Part shown: positions 24,133-35,175 of the stretch, piece by piece | Layout of the letters: each line of letters starts with the position of its first letter | Numbering within the stretch: the stretch's first letter is position 1 | Translations under genes and position numbers: made by a program | Origin: Adenophora triphylla var. japonica | Taxonomy: Eukaryota; Streptophyta; Magnoliopsida; Asterales; Campanulaceae | Direction of reading: 5' to 3' | DNA: 64,000 nt | Assembly (NCBI GenBank): GCA_022495995.1 | Contig: JAFEMH010000924.1 | Location: 124,001-188,000, forward strand | The notes under the pieces: model-generated | Told to the model about the DNA's origin: nothing | The model's input: the letters and a program-made list of their open reading frames with translations, nothing else | Databases searched by the model: none

Positions 24133-25519
24133 TGTTGGTGTAATGCCCTAGGCTTTAGTTATGTTTAACTTAAAACCGTTATGTATCATCTTTATCCTTG
24201 TCTATAGAGAAAGTTTATTATTTGATTATTATATATTTTGCATAATTATTATAATAATCTCCGTTCCTAATTATTAAGTGAATAATTAGTATAAATGTTA
24301 ATGGATAATCATATGATGATTATATGCATAGAGATGCACATTAAATTTATGGGTACTTGTTAGTGAACAAGTGACTGGACTTGACCCGTATGAGATTTAT
24401 GTCATGGTCAAATGTCATAATTAAATCTCATATGGTCACTTCATTTAGTCCCTAGACCTGAGATTATCATGACCTTACATATGATGAAAGTTATGTTTGA
24501 TTTTAGTCAAACGATATCTTAACACGATATTTATAAAGGCTATCTTTGGCATGATCGGATTCATGATGGGAAGGATGATAAGTCAAGATGGAATTTGTCC
24601 CTCGAAAGAGAGATGTTTTGCTTGGGCCCCTCGATGAGTGATAATGATGAAAGTGTGTGGCCATACCCCAATGCGATTGGATTATCATTATACTCAATAT
24701 CGAGAAAGCATTGAACAGATACAAGTTGACGTGGACCATGACTTGTGTTCAATATAACATCGTGAGACAAAGGGAGAAATGGAAGTGTACCATTGGAAAC
24801 GTGAACTCTTACGTTATATTAATTGGGTAGACATAATAGCTTGCTAGAGTCCGCTTATGTTTTATGAGGGTCGATTTGATCGAGCTCATTGCCAACATAA
24901 TATAATCCTATTGGGTCACACACAATTAGAATGAATTGGTTAAACTAAAGGAAGAGATATTGAGAGTTCCTCATCAGGCATAAGTCACCGCGCGACAGAT
25001 CCTGTCCAGAGGGCACGTCTGGTCGTGCGACACTTCATGCCAAGAGGCGTTTACATCTTAGTTTCCTAATACGATTAGGGCACTAATATTAATACTATAA
25101 TAGTATAAATATAAGTCTGTGAGCAGCCAAAAACCTAGCCGAATTTTCTAAGGAAAAATCACAACAAAGGTTTCTCAAAATTTCTTCCATAGGTTTAAGA
25201 ATCTAGCAATTCTCAAGAACTGTTCTTGGTTCATTCTAAAGTGTGGATACTACTAGAGGGTCTTCGCTCGTACGACGATCAAGGCCTAGAGTTCAAATTG
25301 TCCAAAGCAATCTGAAGTTTCAAGTTTTTGAAGATCGAAGTCTGTGATTCAAAATCACATCGATAGATTGTTCGATAGCTCAAGAACGGAAAGCAATTAA
25401 GGTTGGTTAATTCTATCTCATAGGAATTCAACATAATTGTATAGAACGGATCTTAGGGCTCTTGGGTTTTGTGTTATTAGATGCTTAATTCATTTAGCAT
25501 GGACCCATAAAACCCAACA
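24133..25519 (+). repeat. copia B 3' LTR
   Basis: 1387 bp, preceded by the polypurine tract AAGTGGGAGAC (24122-24132). Nearly identical to the 5' LTR. Confidence 0.95.
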
Positions 25520-25524
25520 ATTAT

Positions 25525-26262
25525 GTCCACCCAATTAATATAACATCAAAGCTTGATTCCTTGATAGATCAATGTCATAATCCCTTTGTCCACGATGTCA
25601 AATTGAACATGAGTCATGGTCTAAGTCAACTCATATTGTTCAATGATTTCTTGATTCTGTATATGTTGATAATCCAAGTGCATTTGATCTCTATCATATC
25701 TCTTGAGTGTGACCCACATTTCATCAACACCATTCATTGAGGGGCCCAAGCAAACATCTCTCTCTCAACGAGAGGGAAAAATCCCATCTTGACTTATCAT
25801 TCTTCCCTACATTAATCCAATCGTGCCAACATAGCCCTTATTGCTATCCTATTAAAGATAGTGTTAGACTATATCAAACACAACATTCATAATGTGGAAG
25901 ACGATGATAATCTCAAGTACAAAGGATTCAAGTGACACGACTATCATGAGATTTAATCATGACATATATGACTATAGACCATGTCATAAATCTCAGAGGT
26001 AGGTCATGTCCAGTACCTTGTTCTCTAACAAGTACCCATAAGTGTAATGTGCATCCCATGCATATAATCATCTCTATGATTATCCATTACCAACTTATAC
26101 TAGTTATTCACAATAACTAGGGACACAGGTTATTATAATAAACATGCGAAATATATAATAAACCAAATAAACATACTCTATAATAAACGTTAAAGACGAT
26201 TACATAACGGTATTAAGTTATTAGTCAAATATAACTAAAACACCTAGGGCATTAAACCAACA
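25525..26262 (-). repeat. copia A 5' LTR, distal U3
   Basis: Continues the LTR interrupted at 17689 and ends ACCAACA, i.e. TGTTGG at the minus-strand start. Matches 2051-2789. Confidence 0.9.
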
Positions 26263-26473
26263 AGATGAACTATCAACTAATTGAATTTGATCTAGCAGCC
26301 GTTCACATCTGCGCTATAGCGAGTGAAAATCGGACAACAAATGTAAAAAAATCTACTACACAATGTAAAACATTTTGAAGAAATGAAAAAACACATTTTG
26401 ACTTTTTACGTTTGTTGTTTGATTTTTTCTGCATCAGGAGCAATTTCATAGTAGCGATTCCAAGTCCTATAAA
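26263..26473. other. sequence between copia A and the MFP1 stop codon
   Basis: About 210 bp, AT-rich. Probably the MFP1 3' UTR, since the MFP1 stop lies at 26474-26476 on the minus strand. No other feature seen. Confidence 0.5.
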
Positions 26474-26985
26474 CTACTCTAATTTATCATCTTGTTTGGT
26501 AACAACCTTTCTCCTTCTAGTGACCATCTTCACAGTTGCTGCAGATTTTTCTCCATTTTCATTTACCACAACTTTTGAAGAACTCGTTCGAGGTTTTGAA
26601 GAACTTGTTCGATTTTAATTGACCAATTTTTTTTGAGAACTCGTTGGAGGTTTTAACGAACTTGTTCCATTATATTTATCAGAGCTTTGGAGACTTTGTT
26701 CGACTTCTTGGCCGCAAAAATTCACCCTTGGCAGATGCCAATTCCTCTTCCAGTCTCTTTGATCCGTTCTCAAAATTCTCCCTTTCTTTTCCGAGCTTCA
26801 CAACAAGGCGATGGGCATCCTCTAAATTTCCTCTAGCCTCTTGAGAAACTTGTTTTTACTTTTCAAGGAAATGAGAGATCACTTCTTTTTCATCTTCAGG
26901 CTGGCAAAATTTTTGACTTAGCAGCTTCAAGTTCTCATGAAAGCATCAAAATATTTTGATTCATCTCATCAAGTGACTTTGTTGC
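26474..26985 (-). pseudogene. MFP1: MFP1 (MAR-binding filament-like protein 1), C-terminal end of last exon
   Basis: Right to left this reads SLDEMNQNILML, ELEAAKSKI, QEARGNLEDAHRLVVKLGKE and RLEEELASAKGEFL, then a basic tail MVTRRRKVVTKQDDKLE ending in TAG. From memory of the family, plant MFP1 has a C-terminal coiled coil ending in a DNA-binding, Arg/Lys-rich tail, in this order (SLDEMN..ALAKELE..ENLEDAH..KLGKERE..ASAKGE). Several frame changes break the frame. The preceding residues (ETGLEEAT) are at 50911 on the far side of a 23.9-kb insertion. Confidence 0.85.
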
Positions 26986-28368
26986 TGTTAAGCCAAAACT
27001 TAACGACTTATTTTCATACCATAAGTGCACGTTGTAGATGTAGTATAGAAATGGCAAATGCGGGTCGATCCCACGAGGACAATGTTTGCTATAAACTAAT
27101 AGTTGCTTTTAATTAATAGTTATAAATGAAAATGGATTGGGGGAGAATTTGTTTTGCTTATAATTATCTAGAAAAGATGCAATATTACTCTAACTTAGGT
27201 TGAATTTTAAATGATGAAGGTATTTCCGGGATTGGGAATCAAACAACCAAGCTTTTATAAAAATGATCAAGTTATGATTAAGAATGATAACCTATTCATG
27301 CTATCTTCTTACGATCAAGCAAGATAGCACATGTATTAATGCTAACACGGCCTTTCTCTCGATAGTTTCGTACATTAGTCAAAACCCATTAAGTTTATAT
27401 TAAATCCACGTACTTTCCACTAAATGATCATCCCTATACAATTAATCTACTCTCGTGATTAATAGTGCCTAGTTTAATTCATATGTTACCGTTAATCAAG
27501 ATTCAGGGCTAAATCAATCTTTAGATTAACTAAGATTCATACAAATATTGACGTCTTCATATTCGTAAATGTTTAAAAATGACGTAAAAAAATTGATTAA
27601 AAGATGAAGAAGAGGAAAGAAGCATGATTTAATAAGGTGAATACATAAAGTCGAGTTTTCAACCCCAAGAATTTGGGGGATTACTCATTATACATGATGA
27701 ATATCATAAAAGATGAATTAGACATAAATAATGAGGAAGGGAAAGAGATACTTATTTGGAAAATAATGGCTGAAAATAAACCTTAAAAAAACTTTATTTC
27801 TTCAATCTCCAAAATAGTGCTCAAGAACATACAAATCTCGGAATAATGATGTTTATAAATTGCTAATTATATTGTATTATGTTTACAATAGTTTTTAGAT
27901 ATTTCGATCAACGATTACATTTCCTATTTATAGGTATTTGGGTCAAAAGTTGCACCAATTTTTCCAAAAGTCTCCACACTTTGAAAAGGCATCTTTTGGT
28001 GAGAACAAGTGCGGCTTAGCCGAGTCATATGATGCGCTCGGTGATCACAACTTTTCGTAAGGCATGTCCATTCGGCTTTGATGCGCTCGGACCGAGTTTA
28101 TAGGGGTGCTTGGCCGAGCACCCTGCTGGTTTTGTCTGATTCAATTTTCTTTTTCCAAGTTTGATCCTTCTACTCTTATAAGCTTTACTCCATGCCCTTT
28201 TTACTCCAAAAATGTACCTAACTCCTGTTAAATCATAACAACATACCACCAAGCATAAAATCCGCGAAACAAGTACAAATATAAGCTAATTTAAACTAAA
28301 ATGATTAAAACTATACTAAATAAAGTAAATATTTATCATATAAGTGTCTATAAAATAGATATTTATCA
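26986..28368 (-). repeat. element D 3' LTR
   Basis: 1383 bp; minus strand starts TGATAAATATCTATTTTATA. Minus-strand TATAAATA at 27925-27932 with CTCGG/CCGAG palindromes at about 28017-28119 upstream of it. Copies: 30941-32206 (lacking about 125 bp at one end) and 50124-50905. Confidence 0.8.
28017..28119 (-). promoter_or_regulatory. CTCGGCCGAG-type palindrome cluster, element D U3
   Basis: Half-decayed copies of TGCTCGGCCGAGCA (TAGCCGAGTCATATGATG, CGCTCGGACCGAG, CTTGGCCGAGCA), 85-190 bp upstream of the minus-strand TATA. Cleaner versions lie at about 31853-31950 and in the hAT element. Confidence 0.65.
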
Positions 28369-29543
28369 ACTCCCCCACACTTAAATTCTTGCTTGTCCCC
28401 AATCAAGTTTAAAATCAAAGTATAAAAAATGGGGAATAATCCAATATGATGAATAGGAAAAGAAAGGAACGAGTTGGTCCCATTTGGAGATGGCCAAAAA
28501 GGGCCCAAATCCGTGGGAGGTCCGCACGGACCGTTGCCCGTGGCCCGTATCCCGTATCCCGTCCAGCCCGCTTTTCATACGGGATGAGTTTGGATCAAAG
28601 AAATCTGCACGGACCGGGCTTTGGCCCGCGGATCAGAAGATCCATTTGGTCCGTGGCCCGTTTGGCCCGTTATCAAAGAGGTCCGCACGGACCTGTTTGA
28701 ATTCTAAATCCTAAACCCTTTATTCTAAACCCTAAACCCTAAACCTTATATACCCCATACCCTAACCCCTATATTTTAAATCATATTTATAACCCATACC
28801 CTAAAGTATATACCTCTATACCCTAAACCTTGTAATATATACCACTCACTAAACTCTTAACCCTAAACCCTATACTCCCTCCGTCCCGCCCGAAGAGGCA
28901 TAAAACCAACCTCGCACGCAAATTAAGGAAAATGATGTAGGAAAGAGAAAAAGTTTAAATGTTGTGAGTATGAAAAATTAAATAGGAGAGAGAATGAGTG
29001 GGAGGAATAGTTAGGAGAGAGAATGTTGTGAGTGTAAAAGTAAAGTAGGAGAGAGAATGAGTAGGTGGAATAGTAATAAAAATTTTCCTTTTTGGGAAAG
29101 TGTCTTTTTAAATGGGACACCCAAAAAGGATATTTGTGCCTTTTCGGACGGGACGGAGGGAGTATATCTCATATCCTAACCCATACCTTAATCTATATGT
29201 CATATATCTTATACCTTATACCATATACCATAAAGCATTTATCATATACCTTATACCCTAAACCATTTATCATAAGATTTATACCCTAAACCCTATATTA
29301 CATATCATAAACTTCATGCATATCCTAAATCATTACCATATATGTAAAGAAATGTTTACTAATATTATTGATAATTGAATATTACATAATAGTAATAATT
29401 AAGTGAAAAATATTTAATAATAATAATAATAATAATAATAATTTAACCTTTAGAAAATATTAATAATGCTTTTACTTTACCACAACCCTAAAGTATTTAC
29501 CATATTGCTCGAACTGACAAACAACAAAAAACTAAAATTCTTA
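28369..29543 (-). other. element D internal region, copy 1
   Basis: Begins with the polypurine tract (28369-28382). Then comes a GC-rich block with GGTCCGCACGGACC-type inverted repeats (28497-28690), telomere-like CCCTAAA/CCCTATA variants (28705-29300, interrupted by a MITE) and an AAT microsatellite (about 29408-29441). No gene; the small frames on both strands of the GC-rich block are repeat artefacts. Confidence 0.75.
28875..29162. mobile_element. Stowaway MITE (copy 2)
   Basis: 288 bp, CTCCCTCCGTCCCGCC ... GGGACGGAGGGAG, flanked by TA (28873-28874 and 29163-29164). Same family as the one at 1636, in the opposite orientation. The duplicate of this region at about 32715-32730 lacks it and shows the pre-insertion sequence. 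Confidence 0.95.
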
Positions 29544-29547
29544 CTCT

Positions 29548-30935
29548 CACTATAAGAAAGGAGGCTATTTACGGCGCTCACTTACGGCGGTGGACACGCG
29601 TCCGCCGTATATATTATATATATACGGCGGTTGTGCATACCGCCGTATATAACTTATATATACGGCGGACTAGGCCGCTGTAAATAAGTAATGTACGTAC
29701 ATTTGACATGTACGTATATGAGATCGAAGTTATATACGGCGGTATATCAGTAGCCTCCGTATATAGGTACTTATTATCAGCGGTTGATACTCGTCCGCCG
29801 TAAATAATACACATTATTTACGGCGGTGTACAATATCCGCCGTAAATGTTATTAAATACCGGGAAACCCAAATTTCCCTATTCAGTTTCGCGGTAATCTC
29901 CAGTCTCTCTTTCTCTCCTCCGTAGCTTCTCTCCTCCATAGCTAGGGCACAAAAATCCGACGTCGGTGACCAAATCAGCAGGTAGGTATAGCGTATTTAC
30001 TTTTAATTTTTGGTTTTTGTTGATTTCTTCGATCTCTGTATCTCAGTCTCTCTTTCTCTCCTCTATAGCGTATCTCAGTCTCTCTCTCTCTCTCCTCCAG
30101 CCAGGGAGATTTCTTCGATCAACAACAATCAGGTATACATTTCTTTCCCCTTTTCTAATTTACTTTTAATTTCTGGGTTTTTTTCTTGGTGTTGTGAGTT
30201 GTTGTTGATGTTGCTGTTGTTGTTGTTGTTGGTATTGCTTCAGTCTCTGTTGTTGTTGTTGGTATTGTTTACAATATTACACGTTTGCAAACAAACGATA
30301 CGTCTTGGCATCAAGAATTATCTCACCTGTCGAACTAACAACCGCTATAATCCCTAGACCAGTCAACCCAACCCCAATCACCGTATTTATCCCAAAAAAT
30401 CGCACTTCTTTTAGATGGCTTGAATGTCAAGTTGTAGAATATCATAGGTAGAATGATATCTAGAGAAAATGCCGCAAATGCCCCTCCCAACGCCATAATG
30501 GAAACATTGCCGCAAGAGCCGCAGCCACCACCACGGTCAATGACCTCATTATCACCTGTGGCACAACGTTGCACATAGAGAGTTGACGGAAAATCTTCGC
30601 TCGATGATTATATTCGTGGGTTGTAAGTAAACCAAGTTAACGAAACATACTTGTATAGCATCGATGATATTGATCATGAGAAGAAACCATTTAGGGATAA
30701 GAAGTTTGTTGCTAGCTATGAAGTTTAGAAGAACAAAACCCTGAGATTGATTGCCAAATGCCCAATATCCGGATAATCCCACACTGAAATATGTCGAGGC
30801 TATAACAGCGTAGCACACAAGCAACCCTTTGATCATTTTACCCTTCACAAGCAACCCTTTGACTATACTAAACTTTGTTACTATACATTGTTTTGGTTTA
30901 TAGTATTTTGTTTATAGTATTTTGTAATGTAAATC
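29548..30935 (+). mobile_element. CACTA-type transposon end carrying captured gene DNA
   Basis: Starts CACTATAAGAAA, the terminal motif of En/Spm (CACTA) elements. It continues with about a dozen ACGGCGG/CCGCCGT subterminal repeats in both orientations (29571-29840), a hallmark of this superfamily. CT-rich leader-like DNA, a TTG microsatellite and an amino-acid permease fragment follow. I find no matching TAGTG end, so the right side is lost or rearranged and 30935 is approximate. Confidence 0.65.
30277..30870 (-). pseudogene. GAT1-type amino-acid permease (AAAP family), C-terminal fragment
   Basis: Reads VKGKMIKGLLVCYAVI, YFSVGLSGYWAFGNQSQG, NLVYLQPTN, then after a frame change QVIMRSLTVVVAAALAAMFP, after another DIILPMIFYNLTFKPSKRS, and finally ILDAKTYRLFANV and a stop (30277-30279). 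This is the membrane-embedded C-terminal part of plant GABA/amino-acid transporters of the GAT1 branch; LxPTN, NLTFKPSKRS and LDAKTYRLFANV are in the family order. At least three frameshifts; the first half of the protein is absent. It lies antisense inside the CACTA-type segment, so it was probably captured. Confidence 0.85.
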
Positions 30936-30940
30936 TAAAT

Positions 30941-32969
30941 AATAGTTATAAATGAAAATGGATTGGGGGAGAATTTGTTTTGTTTATAATTATCTAGAAA
31001 AGATGCAATATTACTCTAACTTAGGTTGAATTTTAAATATTGAAGGTATTCCCGGGATTGGGAATCAAACAACCAAGCTTTTATAAAAATGATCAAGTTA
31101 TAATTAAGGATGATAACCTATTCATGCTATCTTCTTACGATCAAGAAAGATAGCACATGTATTAATGCTAACACGGCCTTTCTCTCGATAGTTTCGTACA
31201 TTAGTCAAAACTCATTAAGTTTATATTAAATCCACGTACTTTCCACTAAATGATCATCCCTATACAATTAATCTACTCTCGTGATTAATAGTGCCTAGTT
31301 TAATTCATATGTTACCGTTAATCAAGATTCAGGGCTAAATCAATCTTTAGATTAACTAAGATTCATACAAATATTGACGTCTTCATATTCGTAAATGTTT
31401 AAAAATGACATAAAAAAATTGATTAAAAGATGAAGAAGAGGAAAGAAGCATGATTTAATAAGGTGAATACATAAAGTCGAGTTTTCAACCCCAAGAATTT
31501 GGGGGATTACTCATTATACATGATGAATATCATAAAAGATGAATTAGACATAAATAATGAGGAAGGGAAAGAGATACTTATTCGGAAAATAATGGCTGAA
31601 AATAAACCTTAAAAAAACTTTATTTCTTCAATCTCCAAAATAGTGCTCAAGAACATACAAATCTCAGAATAATGATGTTTATAAATTGCTAATTATATTG
31701 TATTATGTTTACAATAGTTTTTAGATATTTCGATCACTGATTACATTTCCTATTAATAGGTATTTGGGTCAAAAGTTGCACCAATTTTTCCAAAAGTCTC
31801 CACACTTTGAAAAGGCATCTTTTGGCTGAGAACAAGTGCAGCTTAGCCGAGTCATATGATCTGCTCGGCTGATCACAACTTTTCAGAAGGCATGTCCATT
31901 CGGCTTTGATCTGCTCGACCGAGTTTATAGGGGTGCTCGGCCGAGCACCTGCTGGTTTTGTCTGATTCAATTTTATTTTTCCAAGTTCGATCCTTCTACT
32001 CTTATAAGCTTTACTCCATGCCCTTTTTACTCCAAAAATGTACCTAACTCCTGTTAAATCATAACAACATACCACCAAGCATAAAATCAGCGAAACAAGT
32101 ACAAATATAAGCTAATTTAAACTAAAATGATTAAAACTATACTAAATAAAGTAAATATTTATCATATAAGTGTCTATAAAATAGATATTTATCAACTCCC
32201 CCACACTTAAATTCTTGCTTGTCCCCAATCAAGTTTAAAATCAAAGTATAAAAAATGGGGAATAATCCAATATGATGAATAGGAAAAGAAAGGAACGAGT
32301 TGGTCCCATTTGGAGATGGCCAAAAAGGGCCCAAATCCGTGGGAAGTCCGCAAGGACCGTTGCCCGTGGCCCGTTTGGCCCGGGCCCGTCCAGCCCGTGG
32401 CCCGTATCCCGTATCATGTCCAGCCCGCTTTTCATATGGGATGAGTTTGGATCAAAGAAATCTGCACGGACCGGGCTTTGGCCCGCGGATCAGAAGATCC
32501 ATTTGGTCCGTGGCCCGTTTGGCCCGTTATCAAAGAGGTCCGCACGGACTTGTTTGAATTCTAAATCCTAAACCCTTTATTCTAAACCCTAAACCTTATA
32601 TACCCCATACCCTAACCCCTATATTTTAAATCATATTTATAACCCATACCCTAAAGTATATACCTCTATACCCTAAACCTTGTAATATATACCACTCACT
32701 AAACTCTAAACCCTAAACCCTATATATCTCATATCCTAACCCATACCTTAATCTATATGCCATATATCTTATACCTTATACCATATACCATAAAGCATTT
32801 ATCATCTACCTTATACCCTAAACCATTTATCATAAGATTTATATCCTAAACCCTATATTACATACCATAAACTTCATGCATATCCTAAATCATTACCATA
32901 TATGTAAAGAAATGTTTACTAATATTACTGATAATTGAATATTACATAATAGTAATAATTAAGAGAAAA

Positions 32970-33023
<54 letters not shown>

Positions 33024-33123
33024 TTAACCTTTAGAAAATATTAATAATGCTTTTACTTTACTACAACCCTAAAGTATTTACCATATTGCTCGAACTGACA
33101 AAAAACAAAAAACTAAAATTCTT
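30941..33123 (-). repeat. direct duplication of element D (LTR plus internal region), copy 2
   Basis: Near-identical to 27112-29543 without the MITE: D LTR (30941-32206), polypurine tract, GC-rich block with extra repeats (32330-32550), telomere-like stretch, and an expanded AAT microsatellite (about 32966-33022). Both copies stop matching at CTAAAATTCTTA. Its LTR TATA is mutated (TATTAATAGG). Confidence 0.93.
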
Positions 33124-34035
33124 AGGGATTAAAAAAAGTCTAAAATATTATTTCTTAGTCAATAAAAAATTAACAAAAAAATAAAAATAAATATAGGGTA
33201 GTCCTTCCCTCTTTTCTTTTATATACTTTAAATTGTTTAGTTTTTTTCTATCTTTTTCTATATAACTTTTTGTAAAAAAATAACTAATAAACAAAATCTA
33301 AAATATTATTTCCCAATCAATAAAAAATTAAAATAAAATAAAAAATAAATATAGGGTAGTCCGTCCCTCTTTTCTTCTATATACTTTCATTTGTTTAGCT
33401 TTTTTCTATATTTTTTTATATACCTTTTTTTAAAAAAATCACGAATAAAAAAAGTCTAAAATATTATTTCCTAGTCAATAAAAAAATAAAAATAAATAAA
33501 GGATAGCCCGTCCCTCTTTTCTTTTATATACTTTAAATTATTTAGTTTTTTCTATCTTTTTTTATATACCTTTTTGTAAAAATCAAATCACTAATAAACA
33601 AAGTCTAAAATATTATTTTTTAGTCAATAAAAAATTAAAATAAAATAAAAAATAAATATAGGGTAGTTTGTCCCTCTTTTCTTCTATATACTTTCATTTG
33701 TTTAGCTTTTTTCTATCTTTTTTTATATACCTTTTTATAAAAAAAATCACTAATAAACAAAGTTTAAAATATTATTTCCTACTCAATAAAAATTAAAAAT
33801 ATATAAAGGATAATCCGTCCCTCTTTTTTTTTTATATACTTTAAATTGTTTAATTTTTTTCTATCTTTTTTATATACCTTTTTATAAAAAAAATAACTAA
33901 TAAACAAAGTCTAAAATATTATATCCTAGTCAATAAAAAATTAAAAATAAAAATAAAAATAAAGGGTAGTCCGTCCCTCTTTTCTTTTATATACTTTCAT
34001 TTGTTTAGTTATTTTTTTTTATCTTTTTTAATATT
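33124..34035. repeat. ~150-160-bp tandem repeat, about 6 copies
   Basis: The phrase GTCTAAAATATTATTTCCTA recurs at about 33136, 33296, 33454, 33603, 33761 and 33909, each followed by TCAATAAAAAATTAAAA, a GGGTAGTCCGTCCCTCTTTT block and a TATACTTTnATTTGTTTAG block. Periods alternate between about 148 and 160 bp. Strongly AT-rich, no ORF. Confidence 0.88.
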
Positions 34036-34324
34036 TAAAACAACAAATTTTCTTACGTCTAAGTGATTTTATATTTTAAAAAATATCTTATTAAATACTA
34101 AATTACTTTTTATTTTTTCCATATTTTTTTGATTTTTTTTTAAAATTGAAAAACCCGTTTGGCCCATGGATCTTCATATCCGGGCTAAACGGGTGGGCTT
34201 GCGCATGAAAAATGGGATGGGTCGGGCCAGATTTCGGTAAGTTTTTCGGTAATTCTCCGGACCTTCCTAGTGTTCCGGAAATATTCTGAAACAGTTCCAA
34301 ATCAATTAAAGGCTGAAGAGGAGC

Positions 34325-34362
34325 CTTCCTAATTAAGAAACACGTTTTTCTTAATTAGGAAG
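34325..34362. repeat. perfect 16-bp inverted repeat
   Basis: CTTCCTAATTAAGAAA (34325-34340), a 6-nt loop, then TTTCTTAATTAGGAAG (34347-34362). Lies about 125-160 bp upstream of the Tat2 TATA box. Confidence 0.95.
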
Positions 34363-34422
34363 AAGTTTCTAGAATTTGCCACCTTGCATGGTTCTAGAAA
34401 TGCTGAGTCACAATGGATAATG

Positions 34423-34494
34423 CCGCACGGCTGCATTAGCTCGAGGTCCCTAGCCGCACGGCCTCATTAGCCTTATCCAGACTACCTATAAATA
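34423..34494 (+). promoter_or_regulatory. Tat2 promoter: GCCGCACGGC pair plus TATA box
   Basis: GCCGCACGGC occurs at about 34423 and 34453, each followed by a CATTAGC-like phrase, then TATAAATA at 34487-34494. The position matches the TGTCACGCGACA pair upstream of the Tat1 TATA. Confidence 0.65.
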
Positions 34495-34804
34495 GAGCCC
34501 TCCTCTACCCATTTTAATCATCCACAAGAGGCATCAATTACTCATATTACGAAGAAATACTCCCAAGAAGCTGCTGGAGGTCCAAGAAGGTGAAGAAGAA
34601 GGCCAAGAAGCTACCTCCCTTCTCCTTGAAGATCCAAGATCAACCTCTCCTCCTAGCTCCATCCAAAGAAGAAGGAAGCCATTGGTAACCTCGCACGCCC
34701 TAACCTCGCATCCTAATTGCTTTATAAATTGCTCATTGCATTGCCTTTATATTGCTTGAGACTTGGTAGATTAAAGATCACATCTTTATATTCCCCCTTC
34801 CCCT

Positions 34805-35175
34805 TTTGCATGCATTAGACATCATTTGTCATAAAAATGTAGTCTTTCCCTATAAAGGTGCATCCTTTGCACCTAAAACCCCCATTTTCCAATAAAAATG
34901 TCATCTTTATGCATCCTTTGCATATAAAAATTAAATCTTTTCAATCAAAATGCATCCTTTGCATTCAAAATCCCTTTTCCAAGCATCATTTGCTTTAAAG
35001 ATCATGTCTTTACCATAAACTAGCATCATATGCTTTTCAAAATGCAATCTTTATGCATCATTTGCATAATGAATGTCAATTTCTTCATAAAAATGCATCA
35101 TTTGCATAAAAATCATATCTTTATGCATCATTTGCAATAAAGATTATTTCTTTGAATCAAATGCATCATTTGCAA
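34805..35175 (+). repeat. interspersed TGCATC(A/C)TTTGCA motifs, about ten
   Basis: TGCATCATTTGCA or close variants at about 34860, 34912, 34950, 34981, 35022, 35053, 35093, 35123 and 35162, with a related CATCATTTGTCAT at 34815, spaced 30-52 bp and separated by AAAATGTCATCTTT-like phrases. TGCA arms can pair. It is downstream of the TATA, so probably transcribed. Confidence 0.8.

Larger units (their letters stand above)
17690..25519 (+). mobile_element. copia B: Ty1/copia retrotransposon
   Basis: 7830 bp with TGTTGG...CCAACA ends, flanked by ATTAT (17685-17689 and 25520-25524), inserted in the 5' LTR of copia A. Complete LTRs (1388 and 1387 bp; roughly 28 differences counted by eye, about 2%), PBS and polypurine tract are present, but the coding region is broken throughout. 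Its LTR is related to those of copia A and C. Confidence 0.95.
2037..26262 (-). mobile_element. copia A: Ty1/copia retrotransposon, split by Tat1 and copia B
   Basis: On the minus strand, right to left: 5' LTR (25525-26262 plus 16777-17689, interrupted by copia B), Met-type PBS (16763-16775), gag, zinc knuckle/protease, integrase, RT (interrupted by Tat1), RNase H, polypurine tract and a truncated 3' LTR (2037-2789). Domain order gag-PR-IN-RT-RH is copia. Removing the two insertions leaves about 7.25 kb. The left LTR lacks roughly 900 bp, so the outer TSD cannot be confirmed; AGATG follows the right end at 26263-26267. Frameshifts and stops run throughout, so it is inactive. Confidence 0.9.

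Noticed and set aside
28446..28714. Overlapping frames on both strands (also at 32272-32571)
   Set aside because: They read through GC-rich inverted repeats (GGCCCGT, GGTCCGCACGGACC) that exist in two diverged copies without frame conservation.
28705..29300. A true telomere or subtelomere
   Set aside because: The CCCTAAA units are degenerate, interrupted and duplicated as part of element D.
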